Assembly (NCBI GenBank): GCA_018654745.1
Contig: JABILA010000010.1
Span: 1-53,429 of the forward strand
Direction: 5' to 3'
DNA from: Alphaproteobacteria bacterium
GTDB taxonomy: Bacteria; Pseudomonadota; Alphaproteobacteria; UBA2966
Length of the DNA: 53,429 bases
Every line of letters begins with the position of its first letter. Position 1 is the stretch's first letter. Both the position numbers and the translations under genes were made by a program. This document shows, in pieces, positions 26,079-34,422 of this stretch. The notes under the pieces were generated by a model. It was not told where the DNA came from and did not search any database. It saw only the letters and a program-made list of their open reading frames with translations.

Positions 26079-26412
26079 TTGCTTCCTTTCTGATAGTGGC
26101 ACCGGAACGTACATTTTGTCCGGTGCGCAAGTCCTGCCGAGCAATCCCGTATGGATTGTCTGGCTGAAGCTTCTGAGGTGCCACGGCATGCCCTAACAGG
26201 CCGGACCACTCGCAAGAGCGGGGTTTATAACGGGGTCTCAGGTGCTTTGCAAGCCCGAAACCCCGGTTAACATGGGATTCCAGAGATTCAGGGGGGATTC
26301 GAACCCTGGCATATTTACAGGCGCAACTTCCCCAGGAATACCTGCGATATGTTTTACCGCGAAAAGTGGAAACTTGCGGCTTTTTACATTGACAATCTGC
26401 GAGTCACCACAT
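26079..26412. other. rpmI leader region and shared intergenic space
   Basis: About 330 bases between rpmI (minus) and the arsR operator (plus). Just upstream of the rpmI ribosome site is a perfect 8-bp stem, GCACCGGA/TCCGGTGC, at 26099-26126 with a 12-base loop. A second possible stem, CGGGGT/ACCCCG, lies near 26232-26267. These are candidates for an L20 or L35 control leader. The divergent promoters of both units must lie here, but I could not place them with certainty. No gene is seen. Confidence 0.45.
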
Positions 26413-26436
26413 ACATATGAACAAATATTCATATGT
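26413..26436. promoter_or_regulatory. ArsR/SmtB-type operator
   Basis: A perfect 9-bp inverted repeat, ACATATGAA and TTCATATGT, separated by CAAATA. This closely matches the ATATGAAC-type repeats known as operators of SmtB, NmtR and CzrA relatives. It lies 26 bases before the preferred start of the ArsR-family gene, where bound repressor would block transcription of the arsR-CDF operon. Metal binding to the repressor should release it. Confidence 0.85.
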
Positions 26437-26462
26437 TGAATTATCGATTTGTGGACCAGCTA

Positions 26463-26783
26463 ATGCCTTCCGAAGAAATATCGCGCCCCGAACTCAATGA
26501 CGGTCAGACTGAAACTCTGGCTGACATGCTGCATTTGATGGGTGAGCCCAACAGGTTGCGCATTCTGATGCTTTGTCTGGATAAGGAATGTGCTGTTGGT
26601 GATATCGCGACCGGATTGCAGATGACACCGTCTCTGACAAGTCATCACCTTCGACTTCTGAAAGCTGCGCGACTGGTCCGGGGAAGACGTCAGGGTAAAC
26701 AGGTCTTTTACGGCGCAGCAGACGACCATGTGCGCCACGTCTTGCGGGATTTGATCGCCCACATACAGGAGGAACGATCATGA
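26463..26783 (+). CDS. ArsR/SmtB family metal sensor, likely zinc-responsive
   Basis: A 106-residue winged-helix repressor. The start is placed at ATG 26463, since an earlier ATG (26433) lies within the operator. The DNA-binding helix is TPSLTSHHLRLLKAARLV. The C-terminal helix holds D87-x-H89-x10-H100-x2-E103, the exact alpha-5 zinc/cobalt site of SmtB, CzrA and NmtR relatives. It overlaps the following cation efflux gene by ATGA. It should repress both genes until zinc (or cobalt) binds. The metal is inferred from the site and the partner gene. Confidence 0.92.
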   Translation: MPSEEISRPELNDGQTETLADMLHLMGEPNRLRILMLCLDKECAVGDIATGLQMTPSLTSHHLRLLKAARLVRGRRQGKQVFYGAADDHVRHVLRDLIAHIQEERS

Positions 26784-27430
26784 GTGCCGGATGCGGACAT
26801 CATGTCGACACAACTGAAATCACAAGGTCACTGAAGCGTGTGCTGTGGGCGGTACTGATCATCAATGCCGCCATGTTTGTGGTTGAGATCAGTGCAGGTG
26901 TTTTTTCCGGATCCGTTTCCCTGCTGGCTGACGCCGTAGACTTTCTGGGCGATTCCGCCAGTTACGCAATCAGTCTGTTTGTTCTGGATAGAAGTCTGCG
27001 CTGGCGTGCCGGGGCTGCTTTTATGAAAGGCTTGTCCATGGGTGCCTTTGGTCTGTGGATAATTGGCACCGTAATCTACAACAGTCTGACGATGGATACA
27101 CCGGTCGCCAGCGTGATGGGATCGGTGGGTTTGATGGCCATGCTGGCCAACCTCCTGGCCGCGTTTCTTTTGTTCAAATATCGCAATGGCGATGCAAACA
27201 TGCGTTCTGTCTGGCTGTGCACGCGCAATGACGTTCTTGGAAATCTGGCAGTTGTTGTGGCCGCTTCGGGCGTTTTTGCAACTGGAAGTCAATGGCCGGA
27301 CCTGGCGGTTGCCTTGATCCTGGCGTCTCTGGCGTTGCAGGCCTCCTGGCAAGTCTTGCGGCAGGCCACCACAGAATTGAGAACTGACAATTTACAAGGT
27401 TCGCAATCTGCAAGGGCGATTTCGGATTAA
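26780..27430 (+). CDS. Cation diffusion facilitator (CDF) family efflux transporter
   Basis: A 216-residue inner-membrane protein with about six helices. The N terminus has CGHHVD, a possible metal-binding tail. The TM2 motif is LLADAVDFLGDS (D54-x3-D58) and TM5 has RNDVLGN (D151-x3-N155); in YiiP and CzcD the equivalent pairs are D/H-x3-D, so the Asn at 155 is unusual. It ends soon after TM6 and lacks the C-terminal cytoplasmic domain of longer CDF proteins. Coupled to the ArsR regulator, it most likely exports zinc or a similar divalent ion using the proton gradient. Confidence 0.88.
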   Translation: MSAGCGHHVDTTEITRSLKRVLWAVLIINAAMFVVEISAGVFSGSVSLLADAVDFLGDSASYAISLFVLDRSLRWRAGAAFMKGLSMGAFGLWIIGTVIYNSLTMDTPVASVMGSVGLMAMLANLLAAFLLFKYRNGDANMRSVWLCTRNDVLGNLAVVVAASGVFATGSQWPDLAVALILASLALQASWQVLRQATTELRTDNLQGSQSARAISD

Positions 27431-27629
27431 ACGGAATTGCTTCTGTATCGAACGCCCCTGCCGAACCCGCAAATCGAAGCTTCGACGCCAAGTACCTGCA
27501 ATTTCACTAAAAATTTAGCTAAATTGGTAAGGAAGTTTAGTTAAATACGAATCGATAGTTGATGAAATTCAGATTGATAGTTGCTATATCTTGGGCGAGA
27601 CAAGACGCGTGTTAATAGGAGTAAGTTAC

Positions 27630-27800
27630 ATGTCCCCCAGTTCAATTGGCTCATATGCCCAGGCTGCAGAAGCTGGCCCACCCCCCAAACGTGAAGCTTC
27701 CCAGAGTATCAGCGACCGTGCCGCCGAAGATGAAAAGGCCAAACGGGCAAAATCTGATTCAGGTGAAGACCGCGGAAAAAGGCTTGATATTCAGGCCTGA
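27630..27800 (+). CDS. Small hydrophilic hypothetical protein
   Basis: A 56-residue frame starting at ATG 27630, with TAGGAG at 27616-27621 well spaced for translation. An upstream in-frame start at 27591 has no such site. The product, MSPSSIGSYAQAAEAGPPP to GKRLDIQA, is rich in Ala, Lys, Asp and Glu, and is probably disordered. There is no membrane segment or known motif. It follows the CDF gene by 200 bases and may have its own promoter. It is called mainly on the ribosome site; expression is uncertain. Confidence 0.55.
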   Translation: MSPSSIGSYAQAAEAGPPPKREASQSISDRAAEDEKAKRAKSDSGEDRGKRLDIQA

Positions 27801-27925
27801 TATTAAAACTCTTTTTTTCTGGTCTGCAATCGAGAGCTTGGAATGTTGATTTCAACGTCACGACAATTCTGGCTCTGACGGATTCCTCCTGAACTCACGA
27901 GAAGCTTAAAGCCGCTAAACGTAAA

Positions 27926-27950
27926 ACGCCGGGCAATAAATGCCCGGCGT
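27926..27950 (-). terminator. Hairpin terminator after infC
   Basis: A perfect 10-bp stem ACGCCGGGCA/TGCCCGGCGT with loop ATAAA. On the minus strand it is followed by TTTTACGTTT, so it should stop infC transcription 26 bases after the stop codon. The plus-strand side has TTTCGCGTTTG and could weakly stop transcripts from the zinc operon side. Confidence 0.8.
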
Positions 27951-27976
27951 TTCGCGTTTGTATAGCTGGATAACGG

Positions 27977-28513
27977 TTATCTCGGCGCCATCACCATAGT
28001 CATCATGCGGCCTTCCATTTTCGGGAACTGCTCGATCTTGGCAACTTCATCGACATCCGCCCGGACGCGATTCAAGACGTTCATGCCCAGCTCCTGGTGG
28101 GCCATTTCACGACCGCGAAAACGCAGCGTAACCTTGACCTTGTCACCTTCGGCAATGAACTTGAAAATCGAACGCATTTTGACATCGTAGTCATGCGTAT
28201 CAATGTTCGGACGCATCTTGATCTCTTTCAGATCGATGGTCTTTTGTTTTTTGCGGGCGACATTGGCTTTTTTCTGGGCTTCGTACTTAAACTTGCCGTA
28301 GTCCAAAACCTTGCAGACGGGTGGGTCGGCATTGGGAGAAACCTCTACCAGGTCAAGTCCGTGATCTGCTGCCACTTCGCGGGCAGCTGCGACAGACATG
28401 ACGCCTTCCATTTCGCCGTCAGGTCCGACAACGCGAACCTCTGGAACAGTAATAAATTCATTAACGCGCGGGCCCTCTCGGGTCGGCGGCGCTGCGATGG
28501 GCCTTCTAACTAT
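27977..28513 (-). CDS. infC: Translation initiation factor IF-3, apparent AUA start
   Basis: The open frame reaches 28558, but the conserved IF-3 sequence begins [19 protein letters not shown]. The codon before VRRP is ATA at 28513-28511, and AAGGAG lies at 28527-28522, eight bases upstream, an ideal spacing. No in-frame ATG, GTG or TTG lies near that site. IF-3 rejects non-AUG starts, and infC of E. coli starts with AUU for self-control, so an AUA start is plausible. The 178-residue product has the N domain ([16 protein letters not shown]), linker, and C domain ([32 protein letters not shown]). It acts on the 30S subunit. Product call certain; start well supported but untested. Confidence 0.93.
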   Translation of the reverse strand: MVRRPIAAPPTREGPRVNEFITVPEVRVVGPDGEMEGVMSVAAAREVAADHGLDLVEVSPNADPPVCKVLDYGKFKYEAQKKANVARKKQKTIDLKEIKMRPNIDTHDYDVKMRSIFKFIAEGDKVKVTLRFRGREMAHQELGMNVLNRVRADVDEVAKIEQFPKMEGRMMTMVMAPR

Positions 28514-28617
28514 GGACCATACTCCTTCAATGTCCGTTTCAAAAACTTTATCCCGCAACCGGTATGTAAGTGAACTACCGATCAGACATAGCTAATTGTT
28601 CCTGTCTTGCCTGAATG

Positions 28618-30549
28618 TCAAGTGCCAGGAATCTTTGCTTCTTCCACAAGTCTAGCAATCGCGTCGTCCAAATCAAGGATTTGTTGGCCTTTTTCGCCCA
28701 AACGGCGAACAGCGACTTTACCAGATTCTACTTCCTGACGGCCAACAGCGACAATCACGGGCACTTTGGCCAGCGAATGTTCCCGAACTTTCAGGTTGAT
28801 CTTTTCGTTACGAAGGTCGACGTCGCCCCGCAGACCAGCGGCCTTCATTTTTGCCAGAACTTCACTGGCAAAATCGTCGGCGTCGCTGACAATCGCACAA
28901 ACAACGAATTGCTGAGGTGACAGCCATAAGGGAAACTTACCTGCATATTCTTCAATCAGGATGCCCGTGAAGCGTTCGAGAGACCCGAGAATCGCCCGGT
29001 GCAACATGACAGGTGTATGTTTTTGGCTATCTTCGCCGATATAGGACGCGCCCAGGCGTTCAGGCAAGACAAAATCAGCCTGCAAGGTGCCGCACTGCCA
29101 TTCACGCCCTATCGCGTCGGTGAGAACAAAATCAAGCTTGGGGCCATAAAATGCGCCATCGCCCGGGTTCAATTCAAATTCATAGCCGGCCGCAATAACG
29201 GCATCTTTCAGCGCGCCTTCAGCCTGGTCCCAGACTTCGTCTGTACCCGCCCGCACTTCCGGTCGGTCAGAAAACTTGATCGCAACATCCGTAAAGCCAA
29301 AGTCCTTGTAGACCGACATCAGCAGGTCACAAAAGTCTTTGGTCTCGGCAGCGATCTGCTCTTCACGGCAGAAAATATGGGCATCATCCTGAACAAAGCC
29401 CCGCACCCGCATCAAACCGTGCAGGGCACCTGATGGCTCGTACCTGTGGCAGGACCCGAATTCGGCCATACGCAGTGGCAAATCGCGATAGCTTTTCAAT
29501 CCCTGGCGAAAAACCTGCACATGACAAGGACAGTTCATCGGCTTAAGTGCAAATACACGATCTTCCGATTCCGAAATGTACATGTTCTCGCGGTATTTTT
29601 CCCAGTGCCCTGAGGCCTCCCATAGCATCCGGTCAACCAGCTGTGGTGTTTTGATTTCCACATAACCTGCGGCATCAAGTCGACGGCGCATGTAGTTTTC
29701 AAGACTGCGATACAACGTCCAGCCCTTGGGATGCCAGAAAGCCATACCGGCGGCTTCTTCCTGAAAATGGAATAAATCCATTTCCTTGCCCAGTTTCCGG
29801 TGATCGCGTTTTTCAGCTTCCTCAATGCGCAACAGGTACGCATTCAGCTCTTTTTCATTGCGCCAGGCCGTGCCGTAAACACGCTGCAGCATTTCGTTGT
29901 CGGATTTGCCGCGCCAATAGGCACCGGCAAGCTTCATCAGCCTGAACGCATGGCCAAGCTTTTTTGTGGATGGCAGGTGGGGGCCAAGACACAGATCAAC
30001 GAATTCACCTTGCCGATAAAGTGTAATCACTTCGTCTTCCGGTAAATCAGAAATCAATTCGGCCTTGTACAATTCGCCGATGCTCTTGAAATAATCGATC
30101 GCCTTGTTGCGGTCCCAGACTTCACGCTCGAGCTTTTCGTCGCGGTCGACGATCTCGTGCATGCGCTTTTCCATCTTCTCCAGGTCTTCCGGCGTGAAAG
30201 GCTCCGCCCTGGAAAAATCATAATAAAAGCCGTTTTCGATGGCTGGACCAATTGTCACCTGAATGTCAGGCCATAATTCCTTGGCAGCTTCAGCGAGGAT
30301 ATGAGCAGCATCATGACGCAGCAGATGCAGGATCGTTTCGTCATCGTCCTTGATGGTTACAATAGACACAGCAGCATCGGTCTCAATGGGCCGGTGCAGG
30401 TCCCAAAGGTTTCCATCCACGCGAACGGCAAGGGCGGCTTTGGCCAGCCCCGGTCCGATATCAGCGGCTAAATCTGCACCTGATGCGGCGTCATCAAATT
30501 GGCGGACGCTGCCATCAGGAAGTGTCAAGGCAACCATGCCAGTACTCAT
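28618..30549 (-). CDS. thrS: Threonine-tRNA ligase
   Basis: A 643-residue class II synthetase of normal length. Residues 1-65 are a TGS domain ([15 protein letters not shown]). The editing domain has [15 protein letters not shown] with its His pair and [15 protein letters not shown]. The catalytic core holds [10 protein letters not shown] (zinc Cys), [29 protein letters not shown] and [15 protein letters not shown]. The C-terminal anticodon domain ends with [14 protein letters not shown] sequence. It charges tRNA-Thr and removes Ser-tRNA-Thr. It is followed by infC after 104 bases. A region upstream can form interleaved stems (see 30676-30752). Confidence 0.98.
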   Translation of the reverse strand: MSTGMVALTLPDGSVRQFDDAASGADLAADIGPGLAKAALAVRVDGNLWDLHRPIETDAAVSIVTIKDDDETILHLLRHDAAHILAEAAKELWPDIQVTIGPAIENGFYYDFSRAEPFTPEDLEKMEKRMHEIVDRDEKLEREVWDRNKAIDYFKSIGELYKAELISDLPEDEVITLYRQGEFVDLCLGPHLPSTKKLGHAFRLMKLAGAYWRGKSDNEMLQRVYGTAWRNEKELNAYLLRIEEAEKRDHRKLGKEMDLFHFQEEAAGMAFWHPKGWTLYRSLENYMRRRLDAAGYVEIKTPQLVDRMLWEASGHWEKYRENMYISESEDRVFALKPMNCPCHVQVFRQGLKSYRDLPLRMAEFGSCHRYEPSGALHGLMRVRGFVQDDAHIFCREEQIAAETKDFCDLLMSVYKDFGFTDVAIKFSDRPEVRAGTDEVWDQAEGALKDAVIAAGYEFELNPGDGAFYGPKLDFVLTDAIGREWQCGTLQADFVLPERLGASYIGEDSQKHTPVMLHRAILGSLERFTGILIEEYAGKFPLWLSPQQFVVCAIVSDADDFASEVLAKMKAAGLRGDVDLRNEKINLKVREHSLAKVPVIVAVGRQEVESGKVAVRRLGEKGQQILDLDDAIARLVEEAKIPGT

Positions 30550-30865
30550 CCTTGTAAAGTTATATTCCTGTCAGGGTCAAAACCGCCCTGAAAGCCGGAA
30601 AACTATAGGGAATCGGTGGGCTGTCAAGCAACCTGCCTTGTGAATTCCGTTTGCAGCGAACCCGGCGCTGAAGGAATCGCTTCTACATCTGCGGTTGTTG
30701 CCAAAATAGCAGTCGAAGCGATCCGTTGATTATTTTGAATTGTGCAACAACCAAGTCTTTACATATTTGTGCTAATCTCTGGATCACACGTTCAGGATGT
30801 TTGTCCGGCAAGAATAATAACCACGCCGACAAAGCGCGTTTTCAATCAGGTTCATGGGGTCAATC
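30550..30865. other. Intergenic region between thrS and the DUF898 gene, with interleaved inverted repeats
   Basis: A 316-base divergent interval that must carry both promoters. Two inverted repeats are interleaved: ATCGCTTC (30676-30683) with GAAGCGAT (30715-30722), and GGTTGTTGC (30693-30701) with GCAACAACC (30744-30752). This order allows an H-type pseudoknot in RNA from either strand. No gene was found. No convincing promoter hexamers were placed. Confidence 0.5.
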
Positions 30866-32023
30866 ATGACGGATCACTCAGACACAGAAAACCCTTCGGC
30901 AAGTGGTCGGAACATAGTCCAGGGCAGTTCAGAATTTCACGGACTTTCGCGGGAAATTATCTGGCTGGTGATCAAGAATTTCCTGCTCAATATCGTCACC
31001 CTGGGATTCTATCGTTTCTGGGCACGGACAAATGTGCGTCGGTACTTGTGGGAAAAGATGCATGTTTTTGGCTCCCCCCTTGAATATACCGGCACCGGCA
31101 AAGAACTTTTTCTGGGCTTTTTGATGATCATCCTGGTGGTGTTTCTACCGGTTGCCGTGCTTAACGTTCTACTTTCCATGCTGGGCAGCCCCATGATAAG
31201 CGGACTATTCAGTTTTGTGATCGCCCTGTTGTTTTTCTATCTGATCGGCGTCGCCACCTACCGGGCCCGACGCTACCGGCTGTCACGCACGCGCTGGCGC
31301 AGTATTCGTGCCGGACAGACGGGCAAGGGCTGGACCTATGGCCTTTGGCAATTGTTGCTGAATACCCTGATGCTCTTGTTTGCCCTGATATTGCCCTACA
31401 AAAATTTGAAGCTCTGGCAAATCAAAATGCAAAACACGCATCTGGGTGACCGCTTTTTTGTTTTTGACCGTGACGGAGCTGCACGCCAGACACTTGTGAC
31501 CTTGTATCTTTCCTACGCAGTCGTCGCGATTGTTGTCGTCATTGTGTACGCCCTGCCATTTGTTGCCGTGGCAATGATGCTTGGGCTGGAGGTATTTAAC
31601 GGCACCATGAGCGAGGCCCAGATCCAGGCCCACGTCGAATTAAACCTTCAAAACAACAGCGGCCTGCTGACGATGTTCGGCATGGTCTGGCCGGTGTCAT
31701 TGATTGTATTTGCCATCGGCATGGCCTGGTACAAACTGAAAGAAACCCGAATGCTGGTCGCCTTAACGTCGTTCGAGGATCTGAAGATTTCCTTTGACGC
31801 CACCCTGCTTTCTTTTTTCTGGCTATTTCTTGGAAACATTCTGATTGTCTTGCTGACACTGGGTATCGGACTTCCCTTCACCCAGGTCCGCTTTGCCCGT
31901 TTCCTCGCCAATCATACAAACATCGAGGGGCAACTGGATCTTGGCGTGATCAATCAGAGCGCCGATGATGACCTGACCAGCGGTGAGGGTCTGGCCGAGG
32001 CTTTTGATATGGGCGCTGTGTAG
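30866..32023 (+). CDS. DUF898 (YjgN family) membrane protein 1
   Basis: A 385-residue inner-membrane protein with DUF898 repeats. Each half holds a hydrophobic block followed by a basic motif: NIVTLGFYRFWARTNVRRYLW, then SPLEYTGTGKELFLGF and RARRYRLSRTRWRSIR; in the second half LTLGIGLPFTQVRFARFL. Start chosen at ATG 30866 (MTDHSD) with GGGGT nearby; ATG 30854 is an alternative. A close paralogue follows directly, then an M48 protease gene. YjgN proteins have no proven function; the recurring neighbour suggests work with the protease in envelope maintenance, which is inference. Confidence 0.88.
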   Translation: MTDHSDTENPSASGRNIVQGSSEFHGLSREIIWLVIKNFLLNIVTLGFYRFWARTNVRRYLWEKMHVFGSPLEYTGTGKELFLGFLMIILVVFLPVAVLNVLLSMLGSPMISGLFSFVIALLFFYLIGVATYRARRYRLSRTRWRSIRAGQTGKGWTYGLWQLLLNTLMLLFALILPYKNLKLWQIKMQNTHLGDRFFVFDRDGAARQTLVTLYLSYAVVAIVVVIVYALPFVAVAMMLGLEVFNGTMSEAQIQAHVELNLQNNSGLLTMFGMVWPVSLIVFAIGMAWYKLKETRMLVALTSFEDLKISFDATLLSFFWLFLGNILIVLLTLGIGLPFTQVRFARFLANHTNIEGQLDLGVINQSADDDLTSGEGLAEAFDMGAV

Positions 32024-32138
32024 GAAGCAAGACAAAAATAAAAAGCTACAAACCTCCAGATACACACGTTTACATTGATATAATTGATAAACTATACTCG
32101 TAATAGATTTTGTTGTTGAGCAAGTAGCAGGTAGTTTC

Positions 32139-33326
32139 ATGAGTGATGAACATCAATCCGGAAGCAGTAGTCCGGCAGATTTTGGAGTCTCCACAAAACC
32201 AATACACATCGTAGAAGGAAGTCTAAAATTTCATGGTCGAGCACCAGAAATAATCGGTTTGGTTTTGAAGAATCTGTTGCTAAATATTCTCACGATTGGC
32301 TTTTACCGATTTTGGGCACGAACCAAAGTCCGTCGCTACATCTGGCAAAAAATGTATGTCCTCGGATCACCTCTGGAATATACAGGTACGGGCAAAGAAC
32401 TGTTTCTAGGATTCTTGTTGATCGTCTTTGTTATTTTCCTGCCCTATGCCGTAATTAGTGGCGTCCTTCGGGCAACAGGTTTTTTTGACAATGTTCAGAC
32501 TGAATTTTGGTTCACAATTGGGACTTATATTGCCATTTACTATCTGATTGGAGTTGCTGCCTATCGGGCTCAGCGGTATCGGCTGACAAGAACAAGGTGG
32601 CGCAGTATTCGAGCGGGATTGACGGGTTCCAGCTGGAAATACGGCTTGTGGTCATTCTTATATAATTTGTTGAAACTTGTTTTTGGACTGATAACACCTT
32701 GGCAGAATATGCATCTTTGGCGTATCGAAATGCAGAATACCCATATAGGTGATAAATTTTTCGTCTTCGACAAGAATAAAAAAAGCAGAGACGTCTTGAA
32801 ATCGATGTACAAGGCATGGTTGGTTCCGGGCCTGACCACGCTGCTCTTATTTTACGGGCCATTCATATATTTGGCATTTGAACTGGGCTCACAATTGGAT
32901 TTCAATGCGATAAATGATGAGGATTTCAATTCAAAAGTAGGGTTATATTTCCAGGAGTATGGCACCGTTTTGACTGCTTGGCCCTTCTATTTAACGGCCG
33001 CGCTGGTGGTAATTATCCTTACCGATGCATGGTACCAACTCAAGCAAACCAGGCTATTGTTAAGCCTGACCACTTTCGAAAATATCGAACTGTCATTTGA
33101 TGCAAAATTGATTTCAGCTATCAAATTGATTGCAGGAAACCTGATGATTGGAGTGCTAACATTGGGATTGGGCATACCATTCACTCAAATCAGAAATGCC
33201 CGCTTTATGGCAAGGCATATTCATATTGATGGCCAACTCAACCTTGCCACAATTGCCCAGAGCCTTAGCGATGATTTGACCAGTGGTGAAGGTCTGGCGG
33301 AAGCATTTGACATGGGGCTTGTGTAA
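32139..33326 (+). CDS. DUF898 (YjgN family) membrane protein 2
   Basis: A 395-residue paralogue of the preceding gene's product, with the same markers: NILTIGFYRFWARTKVRRYIW, SPLEYTGTGKELFLGF, RAQRYRLTRTRWRSIR, MQNTHIGDKFFVFDKN and LTLGLGIPFTQIRNARFM. Both end with DDLTSGEGLAEAFDMG, so the pair arose by duplication. The coding sequence is visibly more AT-rich than its neighbour. A 115-base AT-rich gap before it may hold a promoter. The protease gene starts two bases after its stop, implying joint translation. Function unknown. Confidence 0.88.
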   Translation: MSDEHQSGSSSPADFGVSTKPIHIVEGSLKFHGRAPEIIGLVLKNLLLNILTIGFYRFWARTKVRRYIWQKMYVLGSPLEYTGTGKELFLGFLLIVFVIFLPYAVISGVLRATGFFDNVQTEFWFTIGTYIAIYYLIGVAAYRAQRYRLTRTRWRSIRAGLTGSSWKYGLWSFLYNLLKLVFGLITPWQNMHLWRIEMQNTHIGDKFFVFDKNKKSRDVLKSMYKAWLVPGLTTLLLFYGPFIYLAFELGSQLDFNAINDEDFNSKVGLYFQEYGTVLTAWPFYLTAALVVIILTDAWYQLKQTRLLLSLTTFENIELSFDAKLISAIKLIAGNLMIGVLTLGLGIPFTQIRNARFMARHIHIDGQLNLATIAQSLSDDLTSGEGLAEAFDMGLV

Positions 33327-33328
33327 AT

Positions 33329-34417
33329 TTGACGAGCGATCAGACAATTCTTGCATGCCCCGCTGAATATTTCGATGGAACTTCCGCAGTGTCCAGACAA
33401 GTTCAGGTTCGCCTTGAAACAGGCGAACTGGTCATCGCAGAAGTGACGACGTTGGAAGAGTTGGAGCGTTGGGAAATATCAACCCTCCATTGGCTGAGCG
33501 GGTCAGATAACCCTGTTTTGACACAGTCACTAAGTCCTGATGCCCGTTTGATCCTGGCAGATACGGCGCTGGCAAATGCAATTCTGAAAATCCATCCCAT
33601 GCTGAAGAAAGCGGTCAAAACAGCCAAGTCAGTTAAAACCCACAAAATGGCTTGGCGATATGGTATTGCTGCCTTGCTATTGACCGTCGGCGTCCTGGTT
33701 GCCGTACCCTGGTTATCAGCACCGCTCGCCAGCCTTGCATCTGATGAATGGCGCGAACGCATGGGCCGTCAAAGCGCTGAAACGATCCAGACTTTCTTCG
33801 GAAAAACCTGCAAAAACAGCGAAGCTCAACAAGCATTGGATACGTTGACAGATCGATTGGCAGACGAACTTCCGCTGCCCGAAGTGCTTCATGTTGGCGT
33901 CATCGATAATAAAATGATTAACGCCTTTGCACTGCCAGGTGGATATATCCGGTTTATGCGCGGCCTGATCAAGGAAGCGAGTAGTGCGGAAGAAGTAGCT
34001 GGCGTTCTGGCTCACGAGATGGGCCATGTCGTATTACGCCACGCTGAAGAGCAAACGTTTCGCCAACTAGGCTACCAGATCGTGCTTTCGACTTTTGCCG
34101 ACAGCGGCACAATGACAGAAATCGCCGGGTCCGTTGGCGTCTATCTGGTTGATGCAGCCCATTCCCGCGAAGCTGAAAGCGCTGCAGACGACATGGCCTT
34201 CAACCTTTTGACTAAAGCCGGTATCCGCCGCGACGGCATGGTGTCTTTTTTTGAACGTATAGAAAAAATGGAAGGCGAATCACCAAAGATATTGAAATAC
34301 CTATCAACGCACCCGGCAACTGGCGAACGCAAAAAAGCAGCTGAAGCCAGTAGTGGAAGTGGTGAAGCCGCATTGTCAGATAAGGATTGGCAGGCCCTCA
34401 AAAAAATCTGCGACTGA
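33329..34417 (+). CDS. M48 family metallopeptidase
   Basis: A 362-residue membrane protease starting at TTG, two bases after the DUF898 stop; this close coupling is the reason for the start chosen. Residues 1-105 form a cytoplasmic-type domain (QVRLETGELVIAEVTTLEELERW), followed by one membrane helix at about 112-130. The M48 domain has FALPGGYIRFMRGLI and the zinc motif HEMGH (His229 and His233), and a later Glu in AHSREAESAADDMAF as third ligand. It ends with STHPATGERKK. It probably degrades envelope proteins in the periplasm. The fixed association with DUF898 proteins suggests a shared role. Confidence 0.9.
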   Translation: MTSDQTILACPAEYFDGTSAVSRQVQVRLETGELVIAEVTTLEELERWEISTLHWLSGSDNPVLTQSLSPDARLILADTALANAILKIHPMLKKAVKTAKSVKTHKMAWRYGIAALLLTVGVLVAVPWLSAPLASLASDEWRERMGRQSAETIQTFFGKTCKNSEAQQALDTLTDRLADELPLPEVLHVGVIDNKMINAFALPGGYIRFMRGLIKEASSAEEVAGVLAHEMGHVVLRHAEEQTFRQLGYQIVLSTFADSGTMTEIAGSVGVYLVDAAHSREAESAADDMAFNLLTKAGIRRDGMVSFFERIEKMEGESPKILKYLSTHPATGERKKAAEASSGSGEAALSDKDWQALKKICD

Positions 34418-34422
34418 AACCT

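Noticed and set aside
26285..26320. tRNA-like T-arm GGGTTCGAATCCCCC on the minus strand
   Set aside because: Only the T-loop consensus fits; the 5-bp stem pairs poorly and there is no acceptor or anticodon arm around it.
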